Below, piece by piece: positions 61,000 to 64,000 of a DNA stretch of 64,000 nt. The notes under the pieces are model-generated. The model was given only the letters and a program-made list of their open reading frames with translations. It ran no database searches and had not been told where the DNA came from. The position numbers were made by a program, and so were the translations under genes. The first letter of the stretch is position 1; each line of letters opens with the position of its first letter. Source of the stretch: an uncultured Cellulosilyticum sp. (GTDB lineage: Bacteria > Bacillota > Clostridia > Lachnospirales > Cellulosilyticaceae); assembly GCA_934725855.1 (NCBI GenBank), contig CAKVCL010000006.1:62001-126000 (forward strand), written 5' to 3'.

Positions 61000-61986
61000 C
61001 TATAATCGTAAGTATTCCACCAAAGTTTTAAACCCTAAATGGTCAGTTTCTTTTTTATAAGCTTTTAAAATATCGTGCTTAGCTGCTTCTAATTGATTGA
61101 GGTGATAATAAACAATGCCACGCTCTGCTAAAGCATTCATATCACTTTTTCTCATTTTCAAATAAGTATCATAGTATTTAAGGCTTTCTTCATATTGTCC
61201 TAATAGCCCATTTATAAAAGCCATACAATAAGTCGCCCCTTCGTTATCAGGTTCTAGTTCTAGAACCTTTTGATAAATCGCTAAAGCTTCATCATACATT
61301 TTTAAACTCAGTAAAATACTTCCTTTACATTCATAACCAATTGCAAGCGTTGGTTCTTCCTTAATGGCTTTATTAAAGCATCTAATGGCTCTTCCATATA
61401 AATCTTTTTGTAAGAATTCATCTGCTTTTGCAAAATACATCTCATATTCTGGGAAATTTAAAATTGATACACCATTTAAATCTTTTTCCTTCAGTACAAA
61501 ATTCATCTGATCGTCTTGATAATTATGTACATACATGGCTATATCACGAATAACACTTTCATCTTTTTCAAAATAAAGTCCCTCTTCCATTGGCTGTGCA
61601 TCTAAAAGTCTAAATTCAACGGGCAAAAGCAACGCTTCACGTGCAGGTGCTTTAATACTATACTTAAAAATCGTACGCTCACTATCTAAAGAAAGTGTTT
61701 CACTCATCTTTCTGTAAATGGTTGCTTTTTTATACCACCCAATGACTTTATTTTCGCCTTTTCTATTATGAGCAGTCCAAATAACCGTTACATCTTGTAC
61801 ACAGTCATCTTCTTTTGTAACCCCTTCTATTTGCTCAATAGGAATCTCATCTAATCCTTCTCCATATCCATAATAATAGCCATTTACATTTTGAAAATTA
61901 TAACCACATGCAGGAACGAGGGTTTCTTCATCTCCCTCTCCTGTATAATACTTCATCCAAGGTACATTTATAAATACTATTTTCAT
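61000..61986 (-). CDS. TPR protein of unknown function
   Basis: A 328-residue cytosolic protein. The N-terminal part (about 1-180) is beta-rich, starts MKIVFINVPWMKYYTG, contains a Tyr/Gly stretch (NVNGYYYGYGEG), and is not assigned. The C-terminal third (about 188-328) has at least four TPR units, e.g. AIRCFNKAIKEEPTLAIGY and ALAIYQKVLELEPDNEG. GGGAGAAAGATC precedes the ATG. No linked genes in the same direction close by. Confidence 0.65.
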   Translation of the reverse strand: MKIVFINVPWMKYYTGEGDEETLVPACGYNFQNVNGYYYGYGEGLDEIPIEQIEGVTKEDDCVQDVTVIWTAHNRKGENKVIGWYKKATIYRKMSETLSLDSERTIFKYSIKAPAREALLLPVEFRLLDAQPMEEGLYFEKDESVIRDIAMYVHNYQDDQMNFVLKEKDLNGVSILNFPEYEMYFAKADEFLQKDLYGRAIRCFNKAIKEEPTLAIGYECKGSILLSLKMYDEALAIYQKVLELEPDNEGATYCMAFINGLLGQYEESLKYYDTYLKMRKSDMNALAERGIVYYHLNQLEAAKHDILKAYKKETDHLGFKTLVEYLRL

Positions 61987-62145
61987 GATCTTTCTCCCTA
62001 GCCCAATTTATTCATTCTTCACATAATGTTATATGCTTTTTTACATTATACACACTTATTTTATCATATTCTATCACTATATAGAAATATTTCATTTACT
62101 AGGGGTTAGATTTTACAAGCCTACTTAGCAGTGCTTATTAAGCAT

Positions 62146-62195
62146 AAAAAAGAAATCACCTAATGCCTTCTCAAACATCAGATGATTTCTTTTTT
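62146..62195 (-). terminator. terminator of anion permease gene
   Basis: AAAAAAGAAATCA/TGATTTCTTTTTT, with the T-rich arm next to the stop codon. Confidence 0.8.
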
Positions 62196-63394
62196 TATCC
62201 AATTATGCTTTGCAAAATAAATAATACAATGACAAAGCTAAAATTAATAGCAGAAAACTTAAGTACATAGCTCTTTGTTTTATCTGGGTTATGCTTCTTA
62301 AATTCACTAAATGTAATCAAACTTGCTAGTGAAGCAATCAAGGTCCCACAGCCACCAATATTTACAGCTGGTAATAAGCTTGCATAATCACTAGTAAAAT
62401 GAGAAAGTAGCACAGCACTTGGTACATTACTAATGAGTTGACAAGACAAAATGCCAAATAACAGAGTATTTTTAGGCAGTAGATATTCAAAAAAGCTGCT
62501 AACCATAGGAATTCTTGCCATGTTTCCACTAAATACAAAGAACACACAAAAAGTAACCAGTAATGGATAATTTACTTCTTTAATCGCTTCTTGATCTAAC
62601 GCATAAAGTGCTATTGTAATCACAATTGTCCCTAATAAATAAGGAATGATGCGAAATACAATTAAAATACTGCAAATGAATAAAATAGAATAAATCACTG
62701 TACACTTTTTATCTAAAGTATAGGCTTCATCCTTTTTTAACTGTAAAGGAATTGGCTTAACGAATAAACAAATACCTAAAATCATAATCGTTGCTGCAAT
62801 AAATGAAGGGAGCATAATCTTAATAAATTCTAAAGTTCCCATATGATAATAAGCATATAAAAATAGATTTTGTGGATTACCAAAAGGCGTCACCATTCCA
62901 CCTAAGTTTGCTGCAATATTTTGCATAATAAAAGTAAATGCCATTGCTTTCTTATGATCTGTACTATTTAGCACAAAATAACCTAAAGGTAAAAAGGTAA
63001 GTAGTGCCATATCATTTGCTAAAAGCATTGACCCCACAAATGTAATCATAACCAGCCCTAAAGTCGCATTTCGAAGGTTATGTAATTTTAAAACAATATT
63101 TTTACTAATGATCTCAAACACATGAATATGAGAAAAAGCAGCAACCACTTCTAAGGTGCAAAATAACGTCGCAATCGTACGCCAATTAAAATAACTTAAA
63201 TAACTTGCATCAACCGGTATGATTAAACAAGTAATCAGCATGGCTATGGTTGCGATGGATAATACAGCTTGCTTTTTAGAAAATGCAACAAGCCAATTGA
63301 TGACCTTAGTTAATAAATTATCATTCTTTGGTTTATGATTTCTTAAAACCGTATAACCAGAGTCACTGCTATTTAAATAGATATTCTTTTCCAT
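62195..63394 (-). CDS. ArsB/YbiR-type anion permease
   Basis: A 399-residue membrane protein with about eleven helices. It belongs to the same ion-transporter superfamily as the protein at 11.2-12.5 kb, seen from NDMALLTFLPLG, NIAANLGGMVTPFGNPQNLFL, LISNVPSAVLLSHF and NIGGCGTLIASLASL. It is shorter and more diverged than that one. The first 30 residues are a hydrophilic cytosolic lead. Substrate unknown. AAAGGAAG lies 8-9 nt before the ATG. Confidence 0.78.
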   Translation of the reverse strand: MEKNIYLNSSDSGYTVLRNHKPKNDNLLTKVINWLVAFSKKQAVLSIATIAMLITCLIIPVDASYLSYFNWRTIATLFCTLEVVAAFSHIHVFEIISKNIVLKLHNLRNATLGLVMITFVGSMLLANDMALLTFLPLGYFVLNSTDHKKAMAFTFIMQNIAANLGGMVTPFGNPQNLFLYAYYHMGTLEFIKIMLPSFIAATIMILGICLFVKPIPLQLKKDEAYTLDKKCTVIYSILFICSILIVFRIIPYLLGTIVITIALYALDQEAIKEVNYPLLVTFCVFFVFSGNMARIPMVSSFFEYLLPKNTLLFGILSCQLISNVPSAVLLSHFTSDYASLLPAVNIGGCGTLIASLASLITFSEFKKHNPDKTKSYVLKFSAINFSFVIVLFILQSIIG

Positions 63395-63551
63395 CAGATA
63401 ATCTTCCTTTAATTATTTTATTTACCAATGATTGATTTTAGCAGATATCCTAAAAAACGCAATCATTTTTATTTAAAAAAGTTAAATTGTTACGATATTA
63501 TTTTAATTTTTAGATTAGTAATTTTCTGTTTATTTTTTGTCAAAAAAACGT

Positions 63552-63557
63552 TATAAT
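63552..63557 (+). promoter_or_regulatory. -10 box of fba promoter
   Basis: TATAAT, 68 bp before the fba ATG; the -35 (TTTATT at 17 bp) is weak. Confidence 0.45.
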
Positions 63558-63625
63558 AGATTACAGTAAGTGAAATAATAACTGCTTATTATTTTCTACA
63601 ATACATTACAAATGGAGGTTTTAAT

Positions 63626-64000
63626 ATGTTAGTATCAGCTAAAGACATGTTAAACAAAGCAAGAGAAGGAAAATACGCTGTTGGTCAATTCAACATCAAC
63701 AACCTTGAATGGACAAAAGCAATTCTTCTTACAGCACAAGAAAACAACTCACCAGTTATCTTAGGCGTATCTGAAGGTGCTGGTAAATACATGGGTGGTT
63801 ACAAAACTATCGTAGGTATGGTAAATGGTATGTTAGAAGAATTAAACATTACTGTACCAGTTGCGCTTCACTTAGATCATGGTTCATACGAAGGTGCATT
63901 AAAATGTATCGAAGCTGGTTTCTCTTCAGTTATGTTTGATGGTTCTCACTATCCAATCGAAGAAAACGTTGCTAAAACAACTGAACTTGTTAAATTAACT
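63626..64000 (+). CDS. fba: class II fructose-bisphosphate aldolase, N-terminal part (runs off window)
   Basis: The first 125 codons of a zinc-dependent aldolase that splits fructose 1,6-bisphosphate in glycolysis. [26 protein letters not shown] and ALHLDHGS, with the catalytic Asp and zinc His, followed by SVMFDGSH, are diagnostic. GGAGGTTTTAAT precedes the ATG. Codons favour those of highly expressed genes (many AAC, GGT, ATC), unlike most neighbours. The gene goes past the right edge. Confidence 0.96.
   Translation, partial: MLVSAKDMLNKAREGKYAVGQFNINNLEWTKAILLTAQENNSPVILGVSEGAGKYMGGYKTIVGMVNGMLEELNITVPVALHLDHGSYEGALKCIEAGFSSVMFDGSHYPIEENVAKTTELVKLT

Overview
The window reads as chromosomal DNA of a low-GC, endospore-forming Firmicute of class Clostridia. 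Evidence is the AT-rich composition, strong AGGAGG-type ribosome sites, the spoIIAA-spoIIAB-sigF operon, a single-chain PurL, and UPF0735/ACT next to hom. A Lachnospirales member such as Cellulosilyticum is my guess from overall gene style; the sequence does not prove it. I saw no tRNA, rRNA, CRISPR array, insertion sequence, prophage or origin. The region looks like stable core chromosome with short intergenic gaps and many bidirectional hairpin terminators.

Layout. 1-0.7 kb: pheB-like ACT gene and the start of hom. 1-2.5 kb: cell-wall amidase. 2.8-6.5 kb: nucleoside-type ABC importer (ATPase and two permeases) behind a hairpin-containing leader. 6.5-14.3 kb: HD-GYP phosphodiesterase, YgiQ radical SAM protein, CmpB-like membrane protein, two Nudix hydrolases, an ArsB/NhaD-type transporter, and a deoxynucleoside kinase. 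14.4-24.6 kb: envelope genes, namely a lipoprotein, DUF445, a second amidase, a LysM-G5-M23 endopeptidase, a secreted SGNH esterase and a polysaccharide deacetylase, with a few small cytosolic genes. 24.6-28.5 kb: nitroreductase, methionine aminopeptidase with SEC-C, DHH phosphoesterase, zinc-ribbon protein, K+ channel. 28.6-33.4 kb: polyamine operon (decarboxylase, SpeE, carboxyspermidine dehydrogenase, NspC) with a clear promoter. 33.7-36.6 kb: NAD synthase, an isochorismatase-fold amidase, and a short flavodoxin-like gene. 36.7-37.6 kb: exported protein with a 36/72-bp tandem repeat. 37.6-43.8 kb: aldo/keto reductase and a response regulator-kinase-ABC module. 44-46.7 kb: secreted GHL10 protein with three SH3b repeats; MarR regulator. 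46.9-56.4 kb: purL-E-C-F-M-N-D operon with a sigma-A promoter and a PurR-type operator. 56.6-59.8 kb: sporulation operon and, upstream, a zinc-ribbon TPR membrane protein preceded by an unlisted 58-codon gene. 60-64 kb: ArsR/CadC-like regulator, small membrane protein, TPR protein, anion permease, and the start of class II fructose-bisphosphate aldolase.

How they work together. Purine synthesis (pur operon), nucleoside uptake, nucleoside salvage (dNK) and Nudix housekeeping make up a nucleotide theme. Amidases, M23, deacetylase, DUF445 and GHL10-SH3b make up an envelope theme. NadE and its neighbour suggest NAD recycling.

I did not find a clearly new multi-gene system. The best leads are the unlisted small gene and TPR partner next to spoIIA, the leader in front of the nucleoside importer, the terminator inside the two-component/ABC locus, the mixed polyamine operon, and the in-frame leader peptide before the repeat protein.
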